Below the pieces are notes generated by a model, which was not told where the DNA came from, did no database searches, and saw only the letters and a list, made by a program, of their open reading frames with translations. A stretch of DNA of 64,000 nucleotides from Bradyrhizobium sp. KBS0727 (GTDB lineage Bacteria; Pseudomonadota; Alphaproteobacteria; Rhizobiales; Xanthobacteraceae). This document shows positions 54,675 to 62,612 of the stretch, piece after piece. The stretch is taken from assembly GCF_005937885.2 (NCBI RefSeq), contig NZ_CP042176.1:4955501-5019500 (forward strand), written 5' to 3'. Each line of letters opens with the position of its first letter. Position 1 is the first letter of the stretch. The position numbers were made by a program, and so were the translations under genes.

Positions 54675-54962
54675 TTGCGCATGAAAGCTCGTGCGCTTGT
54701 GGCCTGGAATGTCCGCCGAATCCGCGTGGCTCGCGGTATTCCGCAAGAACAACTGGCATACGATGCCGGGATCGATCGCTCATATATGGGCGGCCTTGAA
54801 CGGCAATCGGAGAACCCAACGATTGATCTGCTCGACCGGCTAGCCGAAACGCTTGGTGTTCAGTTATCGGAATTCTTTCTTCAGCCGCCCAAAGGAGCGA
54901 CAACGCCCAAGACGTTACCCAAGGGTCGAAAGCCAATCCGACCAAATCGCAAGAACAAGTAA
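54675..54962 (+). CDS. XRE-family helix-turn-helix regulator
   Basis: A 95-aa repressor-like protein: WNVRRIRVARGIPQEQLAYD, AGIDRSYMGGLERQSENPTI and LLDRLAETLGVQLSEFF form a complete HTH_3 fold, followed by a basic tail. ATG 54681 is an alternative start. Such proteins are typical master regulators at this place in tra/rep regions of rhizobial ICEs. Confidence 0.9.
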   Translation: MRMKARALVAWNVRRIRVARGIPQEQLAYDAGIDRSYMGGLERQSENPTIDLLDRLAETLGVQLSEFFLQPPKGATTPKTLPKGRKPIRPNRKNK

Positions 54963-55256
54963 CAGTGCTTACGTCTAAGCGATCTAATGCCAAACGGACG
55001 TACCGGATCGGCGGCGACGCATAGGCTACCGGGAAATAGCCGCGAACCGATCCCGAGATTGCGCGGCTCGCCCCTCAGATTGCACGTTCCATCAAGTGCT
55101 TAGCCTTCCCATCCGGTTCAAGCCTCGCGTCGTGATGCGATTGATCCAGGCACGCCGTAATCCACTGCACGCCCAGAACGGTTTCGATGATTTTCGAGGT
55201 CTCGGATTTGGTAACGTCGGCTCGCGTCTGGCGTAACTTGCGGTTGAGATGCCCTT
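54963..55256. other. Intergenic region before hipA, nothing recognised
   Basis: 294 bp between convergent genes. No clear terminator or gene. Confidence 0.35.
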
Positions 55257-56537
55257 CTAATCGATCAGCTTTGTTACAGCTTCCGGTGCTTCCAGGAAGG
55301 CATACGGATTCAAAAATTGACGATGCCAGAGGAAATTCCGATCTACCTTGCTGAGCTTCGCCTCATCGCATACCGCTGGCCAGCGCTGCTTGATCGTTTT
55401 GACCTGTTTGGTGGCGAGCAGGATTGCCTCGGCGTTGTTCATCAAAAACAGCGGCGCCGCTTTCAGCCACAGAGCAATTTGGCTTGCGCGCTCCTGGCCC
55501 ATAATCAGCATGGCTTGGGTGGCTTCTCCACCTGTCCGATTTTGCGGACAGATGTCATATGCAGGGGTCAATGACAATTCCTTACCGTTCCAGAAAGCGG
55601 CGTGATTGCGCGCGTGGTCATCGGTATTTCCACAGAGAATGTTGAACAGCATTCGAGCAAAGAGCTCTTTGAGCGTCTCCCTTGGCGCCTGAAATCGGTG
55701 CCGGATGATGGTCGCGAGTTGCTCATAGCTGGCATAGCGGGCCATGAGTTCGTCGAGCTCAAGCAGCGTGAGGGCGGAAACCATGGCTTTCCGGCTCCAA
55801 CCTCCTTCCATTTTCACGCGATCAAAGCGTTCGATAAGAAGGACGTCCTTTCCCGCTGCGCGTTTAAGGCTCACCGGGGCAACGGTCAGGCCGACTTCGG
55901 CGGCCAGACGCATGGCGATGTACTCGGCCTTGACGACGCCGTAGAGGTCGTTCTGCGATGAGAATTTCGCAACAAACTTCTTGCCGCCCGACGTGATCAT
56001 CGCCTTGGGGCGTGCACCTCCGATCGAAGTTCCATGGAGAAGAACTTGGTCGAGTTCGGCCGGGAGCGGAACTCCCTTTTCAACCAGCGCTGCGGCGTTC
56101 AGGAGCTCGTGGAGGGAGACTTCAGCTCCTTCTCGCGCCAGGTAATTCGCTGAGGATGTCTGAAAATCCAATGCGCCGATGCGGTCTGAACCGGATTCCA
56201 ACAGATAGGTGAACTCATCGACGCTACCCGGATCGACATTCCTGCTTTGCACTCCGAATTTTCGATTGATGATAATGCGGCGGCCCCATGCGTCGGGAGC
56301 CGCGTCGCGAATGCAGTTCGGCATGCTCAACCCCGCCATAAGCGGCAGGATTCCGCTCCGCAGCGGCAATTCCGGTTCATAGAGGGGAATGGCATCCTTG
56401 CGCGCGAGGTAACTTCGCCCGTAGTTGAATACGAGTTGCTTGCCACTTGCCGACAGAAGGCCGGCGACGACAGGTTCTGTTTGATCTGGGAGCCAAACCC
56501 AGACAAAAGCCTGGGTGTTTTTGGCGTCAGAAGTCAT
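55257..56537 (-). CDS. hipA: HipA-family serine/threonine kinase toxin
   Basis: A 426-aa kinase-like toxin: N-terminal HipA unit (LRSGILPLMAGLSMPNCIRD, AAPDAWGRRII), then LLHGTSIGGARPKAMITSGG (nucleotide loop), KFVAKFSSQND (Lys), VLLIERFDRVK, NILCGNTDDHARNHAAFW (catalytic Asp and Asn) and LTPAYDICPQNR (metal Asp). HipA phosphorylates glutamyl-tRNA synthetase in E. coli and causes growth arrest; the target here is not known. hipB precedes it with an 11-bp overlap. Confidence 0.93.
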   Translation of the reverse strand: MTSDAKNTQAFVWVWLPDQTEPVVAGLLSASGKQLVFNYGRSYLARKDAIPLYEPELPLRSGILPLMAGLSMPNCIRDAAPDAWGRRIIINRKFGVQSRNVDPGSVDEFTYLLESGSDRIGALDFQTSSANYLAREGAEVSLHELLNAAALVEKGVPLPAELDQVLLHGTSIGGARPKAMITSGGKKFVAKFSSQNDLYGVVKAEYIAMRLAAEVGLTVAPVSLKRAAGKDVLLIERFDRVKMEGGWSRKAMVSALTLLELDELMARYASYEQLATIIRHRFQAPRETLKELFARMLFNILCGNTDDHARNHAAFWNGKELSLTPAYDICPQNRTGGEATQAMLIMGQERASQIALWLKAAPLFLMNNAEAILLATKQVKTIKQRWPAVCDEAKLSKVDRNFLWHRQFLNPYAFLEAPEAVTKLID

Positions 56538-56862
56538 CGTCGGCCTCGATACGTGGACTGCGAACCGATTTCGGCAGCAGCGCCATTATTTCGCGATTGG
56601 TCTCGACGGCCCTGGATAGTGCTGTCTGATCGGTATCGAACAGTCGCACGCCGACAATTGTCGAGACCTCGAACACCGCGCCGATCGTGCATCCGGGATC
56701 GCCCGTCTCGATGCGCCGCAGGAGACCACGCGAGATCCCTGCCCGGTCGGTCACATCGACGGCCTTGAGCTTGCGTTCGATGCGCGCCTTGCGAATGAGC
56801 TGGCCAAGAAGGGCCACCGCGTCAGCGGCATGGGGGGAGAGAGGGCGTTGGGTTTTCGACAT
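56527..56862 (-). CDS. hipB: HipB-like antitoxin
   Basis: A 111-aa XRE-fold protein: LLGQLIRKARIERKLKAVDV, RAGISRGLLRRIETGDPGCT and GAVFEVSTIVGVRLFD, with an acidic C-terminus that could bind HipA. It should repress the hipBA promoter and neutralise the kinase. The 11-bp overlap with hipA couples synthesis. Confidence 0.9.
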   Translation of the reverse strand: MSKTQRPLSPHAADAVALLGQLIRKARIERKLKAVDVTDRAGISRGLLRRIETGDPGCTIGAVFEVSTIVGVRLFDTDQTALSRAVETNREIMALLPKSVRSPRIEADDDF

Positions 56863-57668
56863 CGGAAGTCCATAAATAGTGCATATTAGCTTCTGCGCTC
56901 CTCTTATAGCTCATTACGCTTTGACGGTCAATAAAACTGCATCATAAACATACCATTTTCATCTATATGGATCATATATAGATCATATCAGTTCTGCTAA
57001 GCACGCCTGAACCGTCCCCGGGACCCAAACGGGACGTGCGGCTCTATGATGATAACCGGCGGATTTATCCTCCAATTTTCGTCCGCCACCGCAGACCGAC
57101 GAGGTCGTGCCGAAGCGAAGCGCAGGCTGGAGAAAGAGGCAGCCGCAGGAGCGTCAGCATAGCGCCGACGCTGAAAGCGGCGGGACGCGGGACCGACTGC
57201 AGTCGCGAGACCGGTTAACAAGGCACCCGCATAGGGGCAGTGATAGCGACGCCGGAATGAAATGACGGCGGGACCCGAAGGCGAGTGCCTCCGGCGAGCG
57301 ACCCATGATCGCGCGAGGGATCAAAGCCGGATGGCCGAGACGCCTTGCGGCTCGGTGCACGAGAGCCCGGTCCGCGGCCAGCGGACGCGCCCAACGCTGA
57401 AGACCGGTACACCATCACTTGAATGCATCATTGAGCACTTGAGCGAGGCGAATGCCGGCAAGGACAATTGCGCATCGATTACAGGCGTAAACTCCTTCGC
57501 ATAATCCTCACCAACAACGTCGTTTGGGGGGGCGAACGCGTTGAAGCCTATCGCGCGCGATGCGCGCGCCCAAGCCCACGGCATCCACATCAAGGTATGT
57601 GACTGCCGTGAGCGGACTTTAAAGCAAAAAAGCCCCGCCCCAGGAACTCGGGCGGGGCGAAATGAGCC
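56863..57668. other. 800-bp non-coding region upstream of hipB
   Basis: The hipB side is AT-rich, with the repeats ATATGGATCATATATAGATCATATCA at 56965-56990 (two GATCATAT units), a likely HipB operator. From 57000 to 57600 the sequence is GC-rich and rich in small inverted repeats, for example GTCCC/GGGAC at 57014-57035 and AGCGTCAGC/GACGCTGA near 57145-57175. No reading frame has family character; a structured RNA or decayed element is possible. Confidence 0.45.
57626..57658 (-). terminator. Rho-independent terminator after the DUF736 gene
   Basis: The minus strand reads GCCCCGCCC, a short loop, GGGCGGGGC and then six T residues. It lies 11 bp after the DUF736 stop. Confidence 0.88.
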
Positions 57669-57992
57669 TCAGTCGCCATTCGGCTTGCGGCTGCGGGACC
57701 AGATGAGGGTGAAGGTCTCGGCGTCTTCGTCGTCGAAGAGGTTGGCGTAGATCGGAGCGTTGAAGCTCGGATCGTCCAGCTTGACCGAGAGATAATCGCG
57801 GCCTTCGGTGGAGCGCTTCGACCAGGCAGCCCCGATCTCGGCGCGACCGACATAGACCCGGTGGCTAGGCGCGTTGTCGTTGGTCCTGTCAGTCTCGGGG
57901 ACGATGCGGACGCCCCTGGTCTGAAGGCTCAGGGTGACGATCTCGCCCTGGAATTCCTGGCCGGATTTCTTGAATGAGCCGATGTTAGCCAT
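57669..57992 (-). CDS. DUF736 protein
   Basis: A 107-aa protein: MANIGSFKKSGQEFQGEIVT, VRIVPETDRTNDNAPSHRVY, GAAWSKRSTEGRDYLSVKLD and APIYANLFDDEDAETFTLIW. DUF736 proteins are small beta-rich factors found in nearly every ICE of this group; function unknown, perhaps ssDNA-related. ATG 57992 is preceded by AAGGAG. The gene stands alone with its own terminator. Confidence 0.93.
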   Translation of the reverse strand: MANIGSFKKSGQEFQGEIVTLSLQTRGVRIVPETDRTNDNAPSHRVYVGRAEIGAAWSKRSTEGRDYLSVKLDDPSFNAPIYANLFDDEDAETFTLIWSRSRKPNGD

Positions 57993-58652
57993 GTCACTTC
58001 TCCTTGCTGTTTTCGAGCTCCGCGACCACCGCGGCCTCGATGGCGATCTGAAAGCTGAAGGCGATCGACGCCGCACCCCAAGGCCGAAGCGCAGCGGAGG
58101 ATGGCGGCGGTGAGACTTTCTTGCCTCGCGAGGAATGGGCGAAGCCCAGGGGAAGAAAGTCTCGCCGCCGCCATTGCGGTTCAGGCGATCGAGGCGCAGC
58201 CGGCCTTCGGCCAGATCAAGCCAATGAGAGGCTAGGTGCTCGCGGGCGCCAAACAGCATTTCGGAGACGTGCCAGCGGACAATCGGCTCACACAAGAAGC
58301 CCCGCCTTCCCGGCGAAGGAAAAGGAAGCCTGGCGTGCAGAAAGGCGGCCCGTTGCTACCGAGCAGACAGAAGTCGGCGCATGTGCCGGTGACCGCAGGG
58401 CTGCAATCGGCCGAAGAGATCATCCGGCTCAATCGAAGTGAGCGAGAGCACCGCGATGTCGCGATCGGCAACGACGACCAGATATCACCGTCATGCCAGC
58501 CGAGAGACGACAGACATGCATAGTCACCCGCCCCGATCGGAGAGCGCGCGATCGAGAAGGCGTACTGCCCGACCGCGAGTGTGAACTGGCCCTGGCGAAG
58601 CTAACGACGATGGCACCGAACGGACCTGCTCCGGCTTGAAATGAATGGATCC
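57993..58652. other. Region with a long hairpin, no gene assigned
   Basis: The 5' part holds the hairpin described at 58101-58174. Further on, open frames of 80-95 codons occur on both strands, but none resembles a known family. Confidence 0.4.
58101..58174. repeat. Long inverted repeat A (22-bp stem with inner hairpin)
   Basis: The arm at 58101-58122 (ATGGCGGCGGTGAGACTTTC + TT) is complementary to 58153-58174 with one G:T-type mismatch. Inside lies GCCTCGCGAGG and a second stem TGGGC-GAA-GCCCA (58136-58148). The layout and the flanks (GGATGGCGG at one end, CCGCCATTGCG at the other, then GCCTCGCGA after the first arm) match repeat B at 60060-60137 although the stem sequence differs. Confidence 0.8.
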
Positions 58653-58979
58653 TCACGGACATACCGAGGAAGAACGGCAATGCATGGGTTGCGAGCGCGA
58701 ACAGTGCCAGCAGAAAATGCCGAGCCCAACGACATCAAGAAGAACGGCGATGATGAGCAGGGTGATGGCTCCCCGTGACAAAGGTTGCAAGGGTCGCGCC
58801 TTCCACCACCGCCACGGCGCGGTCCCAAGAATAGCCAATACTGTCCGCGTTTGGAATCCCTTGCGGCCGGGCTGGCGAGCCAAGTTTCGGCCGGAATAGG
58901 CGGGCCGAACACGTGCGGTCCAGTTCGCTATAACCAGCAGAGCGGTTATTGCCAGCTCTGCTGGTTCGATGGATAGCAG
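58653..58979 (-). CDS. Possible small membrane protein
   Basis: An open frame of about 108 codons with two hydrophobic segments: ELAITALLVIANW near the start and LSRGAITLLIIAVLLDVVGL with GIFCWHC near the end. In between is a basic loop (AYSGRNLARQPGRKGFQTRT). No ATG is available outside the DUF2493 gene; CTG near 58979 or an unusual start would be needed. It follows the DUF2493 gene by about 20 bp. It could be real or a shadow; the double membrane pattern favours a real protein. Confidence 0.35.
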   Translation of the reverse strand: MLSIEPAELAITALLVIANWTARVRPAYSGRNLARQPGRKGFQTRTVLAILGTAPWRWWKARPLQPLSRGAITLLIIAVLLDVVGLGIFCWHCSRSQPMHCRSSSVCP

Positions 58980-59001
58980 CTCAAACTGGAGACGGTGGCA
59001 C

Positions 59002-59940
59002 TCACGCGCCGCCGTTGCCGAATCTACAGACGGGGATGCCGAGCTTCCGTGCCTTATCAGCCAGGTTCTCCTGAATACCGGTGCCGGGGAAGACGATGAC
59101 ACCGATCGGCAGCACGTCGAGCATCTCATCGTTGCGCTTGAAAGGTGCTGCCTTGGCGTGTCTGGTCCAGTCGGGTTTGAATGCGATTTGCGGAACCTTG
59201 CGGTGGTCGGCCCAGCGGGCGGCGATACGTTCGGCGCCCTTCGGTGAACCGCCGTGCAAGAGAACCATATCCGGATGTTTGGCGTGGACCTGATCGAGCT
59301 TGTCCCAGATTAGGCGATGATCATTGCAGTCCAGGCCGCCGGTGAAGGCGATCTTCGGCCCGGCGGGCAATAGCACCTCGGTCTCGGCCCGGCGTTTAGC
59401 GGCGAGGAAGTCACGACTGTCGATGACAGCCGAAGTCATGGCGCGGTGGTTCACCAACGAACCGCTGCGCGGATGCCAGTGCGATCCGGTATGACGTGCA
59501 AAGTGATCGGCCGCCTGGTCGCGGAAGTACTCCATGCTGTTACGCCGCTCGATCAGCGTCATGCCCTCGGCCGTGAGACGCTCCAGTTCGACCGAACGGA
59601 TTTCGGAGCCGTCCTGATCGCGTTGGCTGCGCTTCTGCGCCTGTTCGTTGTCGTCGAGTTCGCGTTCGATGCGCTCGTTGGCGCGGTGGAAGAGATTGAC
59701 GGTCGACCACAACAGGTCCTCAAGGTCAGGTTCGAGGCGTGTTTCGCTCAAGCTCGCGATGAAGGCATCGAAAATGTCAGCGACGGCGGCCACGACGATA
59801 CGGGCTTCGGGCAGCGGTCTCGGGTCCGGCTCGTCCTGGAACGGGCGATAGCCGTGAAGTTGAAGTTCGGTAAGGACGTGATCAGTCGCTGATATGGCGT
59901 ATGGCTGCTCGTTGTCGGTCTCGACGCGCTCGATCGTCAT
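59002..59940 (-). CDS. DUF2493 (SLOG-superfamily) protein
   Basis: A 312-aa protein. The N-terminal part is helical (FDAFIASLSETRLEPDLEDL, VNLFHRANERIERELDDNEQ); the C-terminal DUF2493 domain has KIAFTGGLDCNDHRLIWDKL, MVLLHGGSPKGAERIAARWA and GVIVFPGTGIQENLADKARK. SLOG proteins bind nucleotide-like ligands; DUF2493 members are standard cargo of ICEs of this class. Role unknown. Confidence 0.9.
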   Translation of the reverse strand: MTIERVETDNEQPYAISATDHVLTELQLHGYRPFQDEPDPRPLPEARIVVAAVADIFDAFIASLSETRLEPDLEDLLWSTVNLFHRANERIERELDDNEQAQKRSQRDQDGSEIRSVELERLTAEGMTLIERRNSMEYFRDQAADHFARHTGSHWHPRSGSLVNHRAMTSAVIDSRDFLAAKRRAETEVLLPAGPKIAFTGGLDCNDHRLIWDKLDQVHAKHPDMVLLHGGSPKGAERIAARWADHRKVPQIAFKPDWTRHAKAAPFKRNDEMLDVLPIGVIVFPGTGIQENLADKARKLGIPVCRFGNGGA

Positions 59941-60281
59941 GGCGGTTCTCCTTGGTCGGATCGGCCGCGCTCATCGCGGCCTTCATGGCGACAAACGGCG
60001 GCGGGCGGACCGGACCTGCACCGCCGAGCGCAGCGACAGCGGCCGCAGCGAAGCGAAGGATGGCGGGAGCCGGCTATTTTGCCTCGCGATGTAAAGCGCC
60101 CTTTAGGGCGCGACGGAAAATAGCCGGCTCCCGCCATTGCGTGGCCGGGCTGCTTGCCGCAGGGTCGCCCTCTCAAGAAGGCCGTAAGCGTGGCCTTGTT
60201 CGAAAAGGAGGCGCTTCAGCAATTGACGACGCACCGTCAGAGCCCGGCACCAGCTTCGTCGGCTTATGTCCATCCAGACCC
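59941..60281. other. Intergenic region with long hairpin B
   Basis: 340 bp between the Toprim gene and the DUF2493 gene, dominated by the inverted repeat at 60060-60137. No gene assigned. Confidence 0.5.
60060..60137. repeat. Long inverted repeat B (21-bp perfect stem with inner hairpin)
   Basis: 60060-60080 (ATGGCGGGAGCCGGCTATTT + T) is the exact reverse complement of 60117-60137. The loop holds GCCTCGCGA and an inner perfect stem GCGCCC-TTTA-GGGCGC (60096-60111). See repeat A at 58101-58174 for the same architecture with other stem bases. Confidence 0.85.
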
Positions 60282-61307
60282 TCATATCAAGAATCGGGCC
60301 ACATCTTCAGGGGCGAGTTGAATGCGCAACGCTGCACTCAGGGCGTCGATGCCGGAATTCCGCAGGTCGTCGTTGAAGTCTTTCGACTGCGGCGACAGCA
60401 CGATTGCCTCAACGCCGGCCGCCTCTGCGCGCCGCGTTAGAACTGTAACCGCCGCATCTCCGGCTGCATCCCTATCGCGAGCGACATAGAGCCGGCGCAG
60501 CGTGCGCGGGAACAACATGGCGCCCAGGTGACTTGCTGAAAGTGCGGCGGCCATTGGCAATGCCGGTAAAGGGCAGCGCAACGACAACACGGTTTCGATG
60601 CCTTCGCCGGCAGCAAGCACATCGTCCGCCTGATCAAAGCGGACTGCGTTGCCGAGCAGATTGCCCATCGCTCGCCTGGGCGTGTCGATCGGCGCCTTAC
60701 AGATGCGCTCCGGATCAAGCCAAGTGCGGTGCACGCCGGTGATTCGGCCGTCGAGATCCGTGACGCACGCGACCATCGCCGGCCAGATTTCGGGCGGCGA
60801 GTCTTCGGCGGACCGATGGTAGCAGCGCGGATGGAAGCGCAAGCTACCTTCATGGCGCACGTTCGAGATGGCACGACGACTCAAATACGCCTCCACGATC
60901 GTCCCGAAGATCGACCGAGACATGGCGAACAGCCGCCGCGCCGCTTCGGGTGCCCCGCTCCGGGCTGCGGTGCGAGCGATCCCCGATTCCGGCTCGAGAT
61001 CGGGGCGAGGCTGATTCAGGAACCGGCGGGCTTCGTCCGCGACGTCGCGGAAATCAAGGAGACCGCAGCTTTGACGGATGATGTCGAGCAGATCGCCGTG
61101 CTCGCCCGTCGCAGCGTCTGTCCATTTTCCGGCTGGTCGTTGCGGGGATTCCCTTAGCCGGACGAACATGGAGCGGCCCGGTGTGTTTCTGACATCGCCA
61201 ACCAGCCAGTAACTCCCCTGCCGCCTTCCATTCGAAAGATAGTAGCGACACACCGCCTCGGCATCACGCGCGAGACGGTGTACAAGTTCGGAGGCCTCGC
61301 GCTGCAT
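60282..61307 (-). CDS. Toprim-domain (primase-like) protein
   Basis: A 341-aa protein related to the C-terminal part of plasmid DNA primases. The N-terminal half has GRRQGSYWLVGDV and GKWTDAATGEHGDLLDIIRQ. The Toprim fold is VLAAGEGIETVLSL (catalytic Glu) and RRLYVARDRDAAGDAA (Asp-x-Asp). No zinc-ribbon cysteines are seen. It may act in replication or establishment of the transferred strand. ATG 61307 has GGGAGG upstream and overlaps the stop of the 84-aa gene (TGATG). Confidence 0.88.
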   Translation of the reverse strand: MQREASELVHRLARDAEAVCRYYLSNGRRQGSYWLVGDVRNTPGRSMFVRLRESPQRPAGKWTDAATGEHGDLLDIIRQSCGLLDFRDVADEARRFLNQPRPDLEPESGIARTAARSGAPEAARRLFAMSRSIFGTIVEAYLSRRAISNVRHEGSLRFHPRCYHRSAEDSPPEIWPAMVACVTDLDGRITGVHRTWLDPERICKAPIDTPRRAMGNLLGNAVRFDQADDVLAAGEGIETVLSLRCPLPALPMAAALSASHLGAMLFPRTLRRLYVARDRDAAGDAAVTVLTRRAEAAGVEAIVLSPQSKDFNDDLRNSGIDALSAALRIQLAPEDVARFLI

Positions 61308-61561
61308 CACGTGACCTCCCACACGATGCGAACGCACAGCAGTCCCCTGATCGGGACACCAACGTCGGCTACGCAGCCCTCCATAGCCACTGCGCAAACA
61401 TTGAAACTCTGAAGTAACGTATGCCGCGTGTTGCTCTCAGCCAGTTGTCCGATCGAATCATCCGCGGTCGCCCGGTGGATGGTCGATGGGTTCAGCGCCG
61501 GCTTGTTGAAGGAAATTTCGCAAGAGGACGACAAACTGATCCTTTGGATAGTCCTGGTCAT
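61307..61561 (-). CDS. Small 84-aa protein between ardC and the Toprim gene
   Basis: From ATG 61561 an 84-aa frame reads MTRTIQRISLSSSCEISFNK, ATADDSIGQLAESNTRHTLL and QSFNVCAVAMEGCVADVGVP. It begins one base after the ardC stop (TGAGATG) and ends in the Toprim start codon (TGATG), so it is translated in a tight operon and is very likely real. The segment GxxxxRxPIRGLLCVRIVWEV type end and mixed alpha/beta character suggest a small single-domain protein. Family not recognised. Confidence 0.65.
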   Translation of the reverse strand: MTRTIQRISLSSSCEISFNKPALNPSTIHRATADDSIGQLAESNTRHTLLQSFNVCAVAMEGCVADVGVPIRGLLCVRIVWEVT

Positions 61562-61562
61562 C

Positions 61563-62612
61563 TCAGATCTCCATAACAGGCGGCCGCAGGCCTCTCTCGG
61601 CCTTCGGCTCGTCACAGAAACCCGTTTGCCCTCTCACTCTCTCTGCAAGCACCGGATCCACATCGCACCCGTCGTGATCGGCAGCCAAGGTCGTCGAGCC
61701 CGCCGCGAGATCGGGTAGAAATCCAAGGAGAAAGTTGGCGGCCCGGCTGGCTTGCGAAGCGGCCCGCACGATCGCGCGATTATCCTCGCGCAGCACCTCG
61801 AGCCATGAGCCGATATAGTCCGCGTGCCGCACCGTGGGCAAAATGCCGAGCGACGCACAGCAAAACGCGGCCGAAATCTCGGCGATGATCTCCTCGAAGG
61901 CGTATTTTGGAGTACCGTAAGCGCCCGACAAATCCCGGTTGAGCCGAGACGAATGCCCGCTGGCATGCGCCAGTTCATGCAGAGCGGTCCGGTGCCAATT
62001 GATCGGCTCGAAGAAAGCAGCTGGAGGCGGCAACTGAACGTAGTCTTCAGGCGGACAGTAGAAGGCACGGTCGCCGCCGATGCGGAAGTCGATGCCGGTC
62101 GCACGGATCAGCGCTTCGACCTGCGGCTCGACTGCATAAGGCGGAGGCGCAATGCTCGAGAGGTTACTGGGCAGGCCGTCACACTGATCGGTGTTGAAGA
62201 TCGTAAAGCGCTTAAGGAATGGAAGCGCTTGAGCTTCTTCACCCAGCAATCTCGCCCGCTTCAACTCTTCGGCGGGCACGAAGCGGTCAGCATAGACAAT
62301 GGACGTACCGCGTTCACCTTTGCGGACGCAGCCACCGAGCAACAATGCCTGACGGAAGGTGAGCCAGCTCTGGCCTGAAAACCCCCGTTCCGCCACAGCG
62401 CCCCAAAGAATCAGGACGTTGATACCATTATATCGCCGACGCGACGCAGCGTTATGAGGCATCGCAAACGGCGCGTTGGCCGCAGCCGTTCTCCAGGGCC
62501 GGACCCAGGGCACGCGCCCAACCTCCAGTTCGGCAATAATTTTACGGGTGACGTCGTCATAGAAACTAGTCCGGTCGGTGCCGGTCCGGGCCTTCAAAGC
62601 ATGTCTGGGCAT
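61563..62612 (-). CDS. ardC: ArdC-family antirestriction/ssDNA-binding protein
   Basis: A 349-aa protein: N-terminal ArdC domain (SFYDDVTRKIIAELEVGRVP, WVRPWRT, NGINVLILWGA, WLTFRQALLLGG) that binds single-stranded DNA, and a metallopeptidase-like C-terminal domain with HELAHASGH (HExxH, His212/Glu213/His216) and a downstream Glu in EEIIAEISAAFCC. ArdC-type proteins protect incoming ssDNA or process it in the recipient. ATG 62612 is used. The last 25 codons coincide with a copy of a repeated leader sequence (see findings). Confidence 0.92.
   Translation of the reverse strand: MPRHALKARTGTDRTSFYDDVTRKIIAELEVGRVPWVRPWRTAAANAPFAMPHNAASRRRYNGINVLILWGAVAERGFSGQSWLTFRQALLLGGCVRKGERGTSIVYADRFVPAEELKRARLLGEEAQALPFLKRFTIFNTDQCDGLPSNLSSIAPPPYAVEPQVEALIRATGIDFRIGGDRAFYCPPEDYVQLPPPAAFFEPINWHRTALHELAHASGHSSRLNRDLSGAYGTPKYAFEEIIAEISAAFCCASLGILPTVRHADYIGSWLEVLREDNRAIVRAASQASRAANFLLGFLPDLAAGSTTLAADHDGCDVDPVLAERVRGQTGFCDEPKAERGLRPPVMEI

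Noticed and set aside
57009-57044. A 36-base hairpin with GAGC at one end on the minus strand, resembling domain V of a group II intron
   Set aside because: Only the outer six pairs and an inner five-pair stem form; the bulge is on the wrong strand, and no intron-encoded protein or 5' GTGYG boundary is present.
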